Shown here one piece after another: positions 8,087 to 15,225 of a stretch of 27,697 nt of DNA (position 1 is its first letter; each line of letters begins with the position of its first letter). The translations under genes were made by a program, and so were the position numbers. The notes below the pieces were generated by a model, which did no database searches, was not told the DNA's origin, and saw nothing but the letters and a program-made list of their open reading frames with translations. Origin of the DNA: REBR01 sp033721915. Its GTDB lineage: Bacteria > Pseudomonadota > Gammaproteobacteria > Pseudomonadales > Oleiphilaceae. The stretch is from contig JAWWAC010000040.1 of NCBI GenBank assembly GCA_033721915.1, positions 1 to 27,697 on the forward strand, given 5' to 3'.

Positions 8087-9334
8087 TCAGGCTGTCTGCA
8101 GCAACGGCAGTTCGATGATGGCGGTCGCTCCCTGCCCCCGTGAATACAGCTGGAAGTGCCCGTTGTGGGCATTGACCACCGCTTTCACCACCGCCAGGCC
8201 CAGGCCGGTGCCGTGGGACTTGGTGGTATGGAAGGCTTCCATCAGCTGTGGCTCACTGCCCGGGGCAAAGCCCTTGCCGTTGTCGGTGATGCGCAGTGCC
8301 ACCCTGTCGCCACTGCGCTCAAGCTCCAGGCTGACCTGGGTGGCGCCGGCCTCCAGACTGTTGTTGATCAGATTGCTGCAGGCACCCACCAGGGCTTCCT
8401 GGTTGCAGGCAATGCGTCCCGTGGGCAATGTGGACGGACGCTTGAGCTGCGATCCGTGGGTACTGAACAGGGTTTCAGTGTGCTGCACAATCCCGGACAG
8501 CCAGCTGGCGACACTGACCTCTTCCGCCAGGTGAATGTCCCCCTTGGCGAAAATCAGCATGTCGCTGACCTGCTGCTCGAGATGGTGCAGCCGTGACATC
8601 AGTTTCTGGGCACAGCGCTGGCGCAGGTCCTGATCCAGTTCCGGCTCGCACAGATGGCCACCGTACAGCATGGCCGCCGAGAGCGGTGTGCGGATCTGGT
8701 GGGACAGGGACGCCACCATGCGGCCCATGGAGGAGAGTCGCTCGGAGCGGGCCAGCTCGCCCTGAAGGCGGCGTGTCTCGGTCAGGTCCGTCAGCAGGAT
8801 CAGCTGGCCGGGTTCATTCTCCATGGAGCGTATTTCGATACTGACGCGACGGCCGTCGTTAAGGGAAACCTCATGGCCGTCATCACGACGGGGTGCGAAG
8901 CAGCGCTGGATAATATCCAGCCAGCGCTGGCCTTCCAGTGGCTCACCCAGCAGGGTAATGGCGGCGGGGTTGCACTGGCTGATCACCCCCTGGCTGTCCA
9001 GCACCACCACACCGGCGGGCATGACCTCCAGCAGCGTACTCAGCCGGTCCGCCAGCTGCTCCTTGGCCTCCAGCTCCGCCTGTCGGCGGCGTGCCTCGTC
9101 GCTGAGCCGCCCCGAGAGCTGATTGACCCGGGATTCCAGGGTGCGGTAGGAGTCCGTGATCTGACGGGACATCTGGTTAAACAGATCCAGTGCCTCCTCC
9201 ACTTCCGCCGCCTCCCCGGGCAGACGTTCGTCGCCGGGAAACAGCGCAGTGACTTTACGGTTCTCGTCCGCGGCGGCGTTCACCGACCCCTCGACGGCAT
9301 GGTGACCCAGGCTGAATGACTGTTGTCCGTTCAT
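8087..9334 (-). CDS. fleS: flagellar sensor histidine kinase FleS/FlrB
   Basis: A 415-aa cytoplasmic histidine kinase with no transmembrane segment, which autophosphorylates and passes phosphate to FleR. An N-terminal coiled region (about 45-100) leads into a PAS domain (about 100-185, LLEVMPAGVVVLDSQGVISQ). Next is the H-box SHQIRTPL with His212, then the ATP-binding domain: N-box NLINN (321-325), G1 DNGKGF (351-356) and G2 GTGLGL (375-380). Length and lack of membrane segments match FleS/FlrB. GAGGGG is five bases before the ATG at 9334, and a sigma-54 promoter lies about 75 bases upstream. It forms an operon with fleR. Confidence 0.93.
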   Translation of the reverse strand: MNGQQSFSLGHHAVEGSVNAAADENRKVTALFPGDERLPGEAAEVEEALDLFNQMSRQITDSYRTLESRVNQLSGRLSDEARRRQAELEAKEQLADRLSTLLEVMPAGVVVLDSQGVISQCNPAAITLLGEPLEGQRWLDIIQRCFAPRRDDGHEVSLNDGRRVSIEIRSMENEPGQLILLTDLTETRRLQGELARSERLSSMGRMVASLSHQIRTPLSAAMLYGGHLCEPELDQDLRQRCAQKLMSRLHHLEQQVSDMLIFAKGDIHLAEEVSVASWLSGIVQHTETLFSTHGSQLKRPSTLPTGRIACNQEALVGACSNLINNSLEAGATQVSLELERSGDRVALRITDNGKGFAPGSEPQLMEAFHTTKSHGTGLGLAVVKAVVNAHNGHFQLYSRGQGATAIIELPLLQTA

Positions 9335-9406
9335 GGTTACCCCTCGTCATGACTGACCCACAGACCTTGATGGCAACGTGCGGGCGTTTTTCATTGAGAG
9401 GAGTAA

Positions 9407-9422
9407 AGCAGGGGGCGTGCCA
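9407..9422 (-). promoter_or_regulatory. sigma-54 promoter of fleSR
   Basis: On the minus strand this reads TGGCACGCCCCCTGCT: a perfect -24 element (TGGCACG), a four-base spacer and CTGCT for TTGCT at -12. Transcription would start near 9396, leaving a leader of about 60 bases before fleS. FleQ is the known activator of fleSR in Pseudomonas and is encoded just upstream; direct control here is inferred. Confidence 0.85.
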
Positions 9423-9550
9423 GTCGCAACAAGCCTTTCATTTAAAAGGCATTAAGGAACAGAGAGCAGGGGCGGTGACGGCTTTCTGTCGCTCCGCGAC
9501 AGGGTTCTTCTCCAGGGCCAGCAAAGTTTTGACGGCATGGGGAGTCACGG

Positions 9551-9569
9551 AAAAAGCGCCACTGGTGGC
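9551..9569 (-). terminator. possible fleQ terminator
   Basis: On the minus strand GCCACCAGTGGC is followed by GC and five T residues. The stem is short (4-5 bp) and lies about 130 bases after the fleQ stop, so this is a weak candidate. Confidence 0.3.
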
Positions 9570-9699
9570 TGCCATGGAGAGGGTCAGGGCACCACCGGGG
9601 CGGGGGTACCCGGCCTTTGAAAGACAGGGATGGGCTACAAGTGAGGCAAGGGGTATTCGATGGCGTAAAAGAGAACGGCCGGTGGGCGTCCCTGGACGC

Positions 9700-11136
9700 T
9701 CAGAGCTCCTCCTCGCGCTCATCCCGCAGGCCGTATTTGCGCACTTTCTCCACCAGCGTGGTGCGGCGGATGCGAAGCTTCTCGGCGGCCCTGGCCACCA
9801 CGCCTTCCGATTCATCCAGGGCCTGCTGGATCAGGGTGCGCTCCAGCCCACCCAGGTAGTCCTTCAGGTCGATGCCGTTCACCGGCAGCAGTGCCGGTGA
9901 ATCCACCCCCACCAGACCGGCACCGCCGATCCCCATGGTGGTTTCATCCAGCTCCTGGTGTTCGTCGATATCATCCACATAGCGGAATTTCCTGGGCAGC
10001 TCCTGCAGCCCCACTACCCCATAGGGGTGCATGATGGCCAGTCGCTCCACCAGGTTGGCCAGCTCCCGCACATTGCCCGGCCAGTCGTGGCGGCACAGGC
10101 TCATGATGGCGGCGCTGTTGAGGCGCATGGAGCCGCGCTTTTCCGTTTCCATGCGGGCGATCAGCTCGTTGATCAGCAGCGGGATATCCTCCACACGCTC
10201 ACGCAGTGCCGGCATTTCGATGGGGAACACATTGAGCCGGTAGTAGAGATCCTCTCGGAAGTCACCGCTGGCGATCATGTCTTCCAGGTGCTTGTGGGTG
10301 GCGGCAATGACACGCACATTGGCGTGCTGGGTCTTGTTGCCACCCACCCGCTCAAAGGTGCGCTCCTGCAGAACCCGCAGAATCTTCACCTGCATGTTCA
10401 ACGGCATATCGCCGATTTCGTCCAGGAACAGGGTGCCCCCTTCCGCCAGCTCGAACCGCCCCGCCCTGGCACTGATGGCACCAGTGAAGGCGCCCTTCTC
10501 GTGGCCAAACAGCTCGCTCTCCAGCAGCTCCGCCGGAATGGCGCCACAGTTGACCGGCACAAAGGGCTTGTCGCGGCGCGCCGAGTAATAGTGCAGGTTG
10601 CGGGCTACCACTTCCTTGCCGGTGCCGGACTCGCCAGTGATCAGCACACTCACCTCCTTGTCCGCCACCTGGGCCATCAGCTGGCGCACGTGCTGAACCG
10701 GGCGGCTGGTGCCCACCAGGCTGCGGAACAGCTGCACGTCACGACGCTGACCTCGACGCTGGGTGGCCGCGTACTGGTCACGGTAGACCTGTGCCCGGTA
10801 GAGGGTGTCCACAAACTGGGTGTAATTGGGCGGCCAGCTGAAGCGGGCAATAATGCGCTCCGCCACGGAAGGCGCGACCCCGGGTAATGGTGTGTCACCC
10901 ATGACCACCGCGGGAATTCCGGCATGCTGTTCCGCCAGCTGCTGCAAAGCCGTTTCCGCACTGGGGCTGGCCCCTTCCAGAATGACCAGTCCCGGCCTCT
11001 CCATGGAGGTCAGCGTGGCGCACCAGTCATCGCCCCCGGTGACAACCTCCTCACCCATGAATTCCAGAATGGTTTTGAGATCATGACGGCACTGGGAATC
11101 CTCCAGCAAAAGAAGGATGGTACTGCTTTCTGTCAT
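9700..11136 (-). CDS. fleQ: flagellar master transcriptional activator FleQ/FlrA
   Basis: A 478-aa sigma-54-dependent activator at the top of the polar flagellar hierarchy. The N-terminal receiver-like domain is degenerate: where a phosphoacceptor Asp is expected the sequence is GLVILEGA, as in FleQ, so it is probably not phosphorylated. The AAA+ domain has GESGTGKE (168-175), GAFTGA (215-220) and LFLDE (236-240). The C terminus has a Fis-type helix-turn-helix (RAAEKLRIRRTTLVEKVRKY). The LFRSLVG motif (136-142), Arg179-Asn180 and Glu324 line up by constant offset with the Pseudomonas FleQ c-di-GMP contacts. The ATG at 11136 is chosen over one at 11229 because the protein then begins like FleQ and the promoter at 11239-11267 would start transcription almost on the upstream ATG. 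The ribosome site is weak. Confidence 0.93.
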   Translation of the reverse strand: MTESSTILLLLEDSQCRHDLKTILEFMGEEVVTGGDDWCATLTSMERPGLVILEGASPSAETALQQLAEQHAGIPAVVMGDTPLPGVAPSVAERIIARFSWPPNYTQFVDTLYRAQVYRDQYAATQRRGQRRDVQLFRSLVGTSRPVQHVRQLMAQVADKEVSVLITGESGTGKEVVARNLHYYSARRDKPFVPVNCGAIPAELLESELFGHEKGAFTGAISARAGRFELAEGGTLFLDEIGDMPLNMQVKILRVLQERTFERVGGNKTQHANVRVIAATHKHLEDMIASGDFREDLYYRLNVFPIEMPALRERVEDIPLLINELIARMETEKRGSMRLNSAAIMSLCRHDWPGNVRELANLVERLAIMHPYGVVGLQELPRKFRYVDDIDEHQELDETTMGIGGAGLVGVDSPALLPVNGIDLKDYLGGLERTLIQQALDESEGVVARAAEKLRIRRTTLVEKVRKYGLRDEREEEL

Positions 11137-11384
11137 GGGTGAGCGCCCTGGCTGAGTATCACGGGTTGGACCAAAACATCCCTCACTGGCCGACCAGGCA
11201 ATCGGCGGCCTGTCAGCAAATGGTCGCAAGTTAACGATATTTAAGACGCTTGGGGGAGGACTGTCAATTTAATGACGGAGATTCATTGAAAAAAACTGTT
11301 ATAACCGTCGCCGCAACGGCCAGCACCGGTGAAAAGCCGGTACGGCTCTGTCACTGGGAGGCACTGATGCAGCCGTCTGCCGGG
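11137..11384. other. fleQ upstream region
   Basis: A 248-bp gap between the FliT-like gene and fleQ. Besides the fleQ promoter it contains, on the minus strand, a 6-bp stem CCGTTG-CGG-CGACGG (one G-T pair) followed nine bases later by seven T residues (11289-11320). This may be a weak terminator for the upstream gene. No coding frame is credible here. Confidence 0.4.
11239..11267 (-). promoter_or_regulatory. sigma-70-type promoter of fleQ
   Basis: On the minus strand a perfect -35 TTGACA is followed, after 17 bases, by TTAAAT as the -10 (four of six consensus bases). Transcription would start near 11232, giving a leader of about 95 bases before the fleQ ATG. A housekeeping promoter fits a class I master regulator. 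Confidence 0.6.
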
Positions 11385-11702
11385 TTAGCGTCCCCGTGAC
11401 TGGGTACCCAGATAGGTCTGGGCGGCATTGTGGGTGCGACTGGTCTCACGCAGTGACCGGGCGGCTTCATCCCGGGCAATCACGGCTTTTTCACGGGCCC
11501 GCTCAAACACCTGCTGCAACACTTCCAGCTGCATCGTCACCGCATCCAGGGGAACCTCGCCGGCCCTGGCCGCCTCTCCGGCGGCAACCACAACCGCCCT
11601 GGCCCGCTCGTCAATGGCGGACAGGCCCTGCCAGTCACTCTGCTCGGTCAGGTGCTCAATCTCTGCAATCACACTCTGTAGCTCGGCGATATGGGCATGC
11701 AT
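11385..11702 (-). CDS. FliT-like flagellar export chaperone candidate
   Basis: A 105-aa, all-helical, soluble protein starting MHAHIAELQSVIAEIEHLTE with conserved-looking WQGLSAIDERARAV. Size, helicity and position immediately before fleQ fit the small FliT-like proteins found between fliS and fleQ in Pseudomonas-type clusters. FliT proteins chaperone the filament cap FliD. I see no unambiguous motif, so the name rests mainly on gene order and general appearance. AGGGGA about seven bases before the ATG supports the start. Unlike the usual arrangement, fliD and fliS are not present upstream: the next gene is divergent and unrelated. Confidence 0.5.
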   Translation of the reverse strand: MHAHIAELQSVIAEIEHLTEQSDWQGLSAIDERARAVVVAAGEAARAGEVPLDAVTMQLEVLQQVFERAREKAVIARDEAARSLRETSRTHNAAQTYLGTQSRGR

Positions 11703-11834
11703 GGTTCTTCCCCTGTCACAGGCAGATGGTAGGCAAACTTTCAGCAGGCGCTGCCCGATTGCAGGCCAGAAGCCTTTATTCTGGCACGGACTGCCAGCCA
11801 GTGCACGAGAGCCCTCAGCTAACGCAAATACCTC

Positions 11835-11893
11835 AGGGCCCTTTACCCACGCTTCCCGGGGCTGTTAAAGATGAAACCCTGGTAAAGAACCCT
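11835..11893. repeat. imperfect inverted repeat, 13-bp arms
   Basis: AGGGCCCTTTACC at 11835-11847 pairs with GGTAAAGAACCCT at 11881-11893. Eleven of thirteen positions are complementary, with a 33-base centre. No T-run follows either arm, so it is more likely an operator or an mRNA fold than a terminator. Confidence 0.55.
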
Positions 11894-11917
11894 CAACAAC
11901 AGGCCGTTGCGGACAGG

Positions 11918-11945
11918 CCCCCTGTTGCCGCCCCCCTGTTGCCGC
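11918..11945 (+). repeat. perfect tandem 14-bp direct repeat
   Basis: CCCCCTGTTGCCGC occurs twice with no spacer. The CCTGTTG core can also pair with CAACAGG at 11897-11903, so the first unit could form a hairpin with that arm. It lies about 100 bases upstream of the 100-aa gene. Confidence 0.75.
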
Positions 11946-12044
11946 AGAGTGCCTTGCGATACTATCGAGTCCCCGGTCAACCCGGAGGCCTTTCACCGGT
12001 ACCGGGGTGAGAGAACCCAACAGAGAATCAGGACAGACGCCTCC

Positions 12045-12347
12045 ATGCCGAAAAAGCCGAACGATCAGGATCAGCGCTACATTGCCATTGCCCGTGCCTG
12101 CCTCAAGGCCATCAACACCAGCAGCGACACACCGGATCAGCGGGACGCCAACATACAGCGAGTCTATGACGCCATCGATGTGGCTTTCCGGGAGCAGATG
12201 GCGGCCCACGAGGCGGACCAGCAGAACCTGCTGAGGATCCTGCAACGTATTGCAGACAGCGCCACTCCACCGGAGCAGGCCCGCAAACTGGCCTCTGCTG
12301 CACTGGAGGCCCACAGCGACAACAGCAGCAACACCCCGCTGCACTGA
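12045..12347 (+). CDS. small hypothetical protein, 100 aa
   Basis: A soluble, mostly helical protein starting MPKKPNDQDQRYIAIARACL, with further helices VYDAIDVAFREQMAAHEADQ and LLRILQRIADSATPPEQARK. I do not recognise the family and see no membrane segment, cysteine cluster or DNA-binding pattern. An in-frame ATG at 11907 would add 46 residues that are Pro/Arg/Cys rich and cover the tandem repeat; the ATG at 12045 is preferred because regular helices begin there. The ribosome site is weak (AGGACA about 12 bases upstream). The stop lies 19 bases before the protease gene on the same strand, so the two may share a transcript. Confidence 0.6.
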   Translation: MPKKPNDQDQRYIAIARACLKAINTSSDTPDQRDANIQRVYDAIDVAFREQMAAHEADQQNLLRILQRIADSATPPEQARKLASAALEAHSDNSSNTPLH

Positions 12348-12352
12348 CTGTA

Positions 12353-12358
12353 AAGGAG
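12353..12358 (+). promoter_or_regulatory. ribosome binding site that decides the protease start
   Basis: AAGGAG eight bases before the ATG at 12367. It fixes the start at the residue that begins a signal peptide and rejects the longer in-frame start at 12250, which lies inside the upstream gene. Confidence 0.75.
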
Positions 12359-12366
12359 AGACCTGC

Positions 12367-15225
12367 ATGTCCCACTGCCCAAGCCTGCGTTCAGGGAGCC
12401 TGACTGTCATCACCCTGATGGCCCTGTTGCTGCTCAGCCTGCCACTGAGTGGCCAGACACTGACACCGGACTCCGGCCCGAGCGACCCCTCCCAATACCG
12501 GCACCTGACACTGGAAAACGGCATGGGGGTGCTGCTGGTCTCCAACCCCAGGGTGGACAAGGCGGCCGCCTCACTGGATGTGATGGTGGGCAGCGGTGAC
12601 GATCCGGAAGACCGGCCGGGTCTGGCCCATTTTACCGAGCACATGCTGTTTCTGGGCACGGAGAACTACCCGGACCCGGCGGAATACCACGCCTTTATCA
12701 GTGACCACGGCGGGCGCCACAACGCCTATACCGCCTTTCAGGAGACCAACTACTTCTTTGACATCGATGCCCGGCACCTGGAGGCGGCACTCGACCGCTT
12801 CTCCTCCCAGTTCCTCGCCCCCACCTTTGCCGAGGAGCTGATCGAGCGGGAGCGTATGGCGGTGCACTCGGAATTCACCGCCATGCGCCGGGAAGACAAC
12901 CGCCGTTTCTGGTCGGCACTGCAGGCCTCACTGAACCCGGAGCACAGCCTCAGCACCTTTACCGTGGGCAACCGCAACACCCTCTCCAACGAGGAAAATG
13001 AACTGCGCCAGGACGTGGTGGATTTCTATGAAGCCCACTATTCCGCCAACCTGATGAAGCTGGTGGTGGTGGGCCCCCAGTCACTGGACGAACTGGAGTC
13101 CATGGTGCGCCCCCGCTTCTCCGGAGTTGAGAACCGCCAGCATGAGCGCAAGGAGCACAAGTCGCCATTCTACAAAGAAGGCAGCCTGCCTCATGTGATG
13201 AAGGTCAAGTCGCTGAGGGAGACGCGGCGTCTGCAACTGCTCTTTCCCATCCCCTCCCTGGAAGAGGAGTACGCCAGCAAGCCCTCTGAGTACCTGGCCC
13301 ACCTGATCGGCCATGAGGGCCCCGGCAGTCTGCACGACGTGCTGCGCAGCGCCGGACTGGTCAACGAAGTTTCCGCCGGACGGGCCATGGACACGGGACA
13401 GCAGGCGCTGATGAGCATCAGCCTGACCCTGACGGAAGCGGGGCTGGAACGCTGGGAGGACGTGGTCAGTGTCAGCTTTGACTATCTGGAGCAGATCCGC
13501 CGTGATGGCATCAGCAAGGACTACTTTGACGAGTTGCAGCGCATCAAGGCACTGGAGCTGCAGTTCCAGGAGCAGTCCAAACCCATCAGCCAGGCCAGCG
13601 AGCTCTCCAGCCGCCTGCACCGGGTGGCCCCGGAGGATGTGGTGGTCGCCCCCTACCTGATGGAGGAGTACCGGCCCGAGACCTACCGCAACATCCTGGC
13701 GAAAATGACACCGGATAACCTGCAGGCCTCACTGCTGGCCCCGTTTGATACGGACGACAGTTGGGAGAAAACCCGCTGGTATGAAACCCCATACAGCATC
13801 ACACCCCTTGAGGTGGGCTCTGTCATGGATCGCGATGGCACCAGCGAACTCAGTGCCGGACTGTCGCTGCCGGAGCCGAACCCCTTTATCCCGGAGGATC
13901 TGTCGCTGGTCCCCGGGGAGGACATGGAAAAGCCCGTGCGCATTGCCGAGAGCCCACTGGACCTGTGGTACGCACGGGATACCCGCTTTGACTCCCCCAG
14001 GGCCACCATCAAGCTCAACCTGCGCTCTCCCGCCGCCAATGACTCACCGCGCAGCCATGTGCTGACGAAGCTGATGCTTGAGAGCGTCGAGGACGAGCTG
14101 AGCAGCATTGCCTACGCTGCCCGGGTGGCGGACCTGGATTACAGCCTTAACGACCATCTGCGGGGCGTCACCCTTCAGCTCAGCGGCTACAACGACAAGA
14201 TGCCCCGTTTGCTGGACGAGATACTGCTGCGTCTTCGCCACCCGCTGCCGGAAAAGGAGCGCTTTGAGCTGCATCGCCGTCAGCTGATCGATGAGCTGGG
14301 CAACGAGCTCAAGCGACGCCCGCAACAGATTGCCGTCAGCAAGGTCTCAGAGACGCTGGTGCCGGAGATCTACAGTGTGGAGGAACGGCTGGATGCGGCC
14401 CGTAAGCTGACACTGGAAGACCTGTATGAGCATATGCAGGCCTTCTACCAGGCGCTGGATCCGGTCATGCTGGTGCACGGCAACATCACCCACGCCGGCG
14501 CAAGGTCCCTCGGCAGCCAGGTGCGGGCCAGGGTGCTGGACAAGAGCGACACCACGGAAACCCGGCGCAGCCGGGTCCGCCAGCTGCCCCGGGAAAAACA
14601 GTGGCTTTACGCCACCGTGGACCATTCCGATACCGGCTACGTGCGCTACCTGCAGGCGGACAGCGCCAGCCCGGAAAACCAGGCCCGTTACCGGCTGCTG
14701 GCACAGAGCCTGTCATCGCCCTTCTTTGACAGCCTGAGGACCGATCAGCAGCTGGGCTACATTGTCCATGCCGCCCACTACCCCCTGCTGGATGTGCCCT
14801 CACTGGCGCTGATCGTGCAGTCACCGGACCGGGATGCGGACACCATTGATGAGCGGGTACAGGCCTTTCTGGAGGACTTCGAATCCCGCCTCAGCGGCAT
14901 GAGCAGTGAGGATTTCGAGCAGCAGAAGGCCGCCGTCATCACCCGCCTGTCGGAGGAGGAAACCCGCCTGAGGGAGATCTCGGAGCGCTACTGGCAGGAA
15001 ATTGACCGCCAGAACTGGGACTTTGATACCCGTGAGACACTGATTGATCTGGTGGGTGATCTGAAGCAGGATCAGGTGGTGCGGACTTACCGCCGGGAGA
15101 TTCTCGAGAACCCGCGCCAGCTGGTGATTGATGCCAGCCGGGAGTCGACCAAGGAGGCAGCGGAGCTGCAGCCACTGAGCTTTGCGGGCTGGATTGACAC
15201 CCTGTCAGGCGTAGGGGATCAGTGA
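12367..15225 (+). CDS. ptrA: periplasmic M16 zinc metalloprotease, pitrilysin-like (protease III)
   Basis: A 952-aa insulinase-family peptidase, close in length to E. coli pitrilysin (962 aa). A signal peptide is visible (hydrophobic LTVITLMALLLLSLPLSG, cleavage near residue 29-30), placing it in the periplasm. The inverted zinc motif HFTEH gives ligands His88 and His92 with catalytic Glu91; the third ligand is Glu169 in RERMAVHSEF. These are the same residue numbers as in E. coli pitrilysin. The LRTDQQLGYIV segment near the C-terminal part carries the conserved Arg and Tyr that bind the substrate in the fourth domain. The family degrades short unfolded peptides inside a closed chamber made from two halves. 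The gene is convergent with sbcB and their 3' ends overlap by 21 bases. The ptrA symbol is by family resemblance. Confidence 0.93.
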   Translation: MSHCPSLRSGSLTVITLMALLLLSLPLSGQTLTPDSGPSDPSQYRHLTLENGMGVLLVSNPRVDKAAASLDVMVGSGDDPEDRPGLAHFTEHMLFLGTENYPDPAEYHAFISDHGGRHNAYTAFQETNYFFDIDARHLEAALDRFSSQFLAPTFAEELIERERMAVHSEFTAMRREDNRRFWSALQASLNPEHSLSTFTVGNRNTLSNEENELRQDVVDFYEAHYSANLMKLVVVGPQSLDELESMVRPRFSGVENRQHERKEHKSPFYKEGSLPHVMKVKSLRETRRLQLLFPIPSLEEEYASKPSEYLAHLIGHEGPGSLHDVLRSAGLVNEVSAGRAMDTGQQALMSISLTLTEAGLERWEDVVSVSFDYLEQIRRDGISKDYFDELQRIKALELQFQEQSKPISQASELSSRLHRVAPEDVVVAPYLMEEYRPETYRNILAKMTPDNLQASLLAPFDTDDSWEKTRWYETPYSITPLEVGSVMDRDGTSELSAGLSLPEPNPFIPEDLSLVPGEDMEKPVRIAESPLDLWYARDTRFDSPRATIKLNLRSPAANDSPRSHVLTKLMLESVEDELSSIAYAARVADLDYSLNDHLRGVTLQLSGYNDKMPRLLDEILLRLRHPLPEKERFELHRRQLIDELGNELKRRPQQIAVSKVSETLVPEIYSVEERLDAARKLTLEDLYEHMQAFYQALDPVMLVHGNITHAGARSLGSQVRARVLDKSDTTETRRSRVRQLPREKQWLYATVDHSDTGYVRYLQADSASPENQARYRLLAQSLSSPFFDSLRTDQQLGYIVHAAHYPLLDVPSLALIVQSPDRDADTIDERVQAFLEDFESRLSGMSSEDFEQQKAAVITRLSEEETRLREISERYWQEIDRQNWDFDTRETLIDLVGDLKQDQVVRTYRREILENPRQLVIDASRESTKEAAELQPLSFAGWIDTLSGVGDQ

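Larger units (their letters stand above)
9335..9699. other. 365-bp fleQ-fleS spacer with promoter and hairpins
   Basis: No convincing gene is present; the open frames here run into fleQ antisense or lack a ribosome site. It holds the sigma-54 promoter of fleSR (9407-9422), a small hairpin GCCTTT...AAAGGC (9433-9450), a 7-bp perfect stem CTGTCGC-TCC-GCGACAG (9486-9502), and a hairpin followed by T5 on the minus strand (9551-9569) that may end fleQ transcription. Confidence 0.6.
11703..12044. other. 342-bp divergent intergenic region
   Basis: It separates the minus-strand flagellar block from plus-strand genes and should hold promoters for both sides, but I find no promoter of good quality. 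It contains a CTGGCA-CGGAC-TGCCAG palindrome (11781-11797), a 13-bp imperfect dyad (11835-11847 with 11881-11893) and a perfect 14-bp tandem repeat (11918-11945). A TACTAT element near 11963 could be a -10 for the plus-strand gene, without a convincing -35. Confidence 0.5.

Noticed and set aside
9438..9815. Minus-strand open frame of 125 codons across the fleQ 3' end and spacer
   Set aside because: It overlaps the fleQ helix-turn-helix coding region in another frame, has no ribosome site and no recognisable pattern.
11137..11229. Thirty-one-residue N-terminal extension of FleQ
   Set aside because: The likely transcription start (about 11232) falls almost on that ATG, and FleQ homologues begin at MTESSTILL-like sequence.
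11716..11742. FliA (sigma-28)-like promoter GAAAGTTT-N11-GCCTGTGA before the FliT-like gene
   Set aside because: The -10 matches only five of eight bases and the predicted start would remove the ribosome binding site of the gene.
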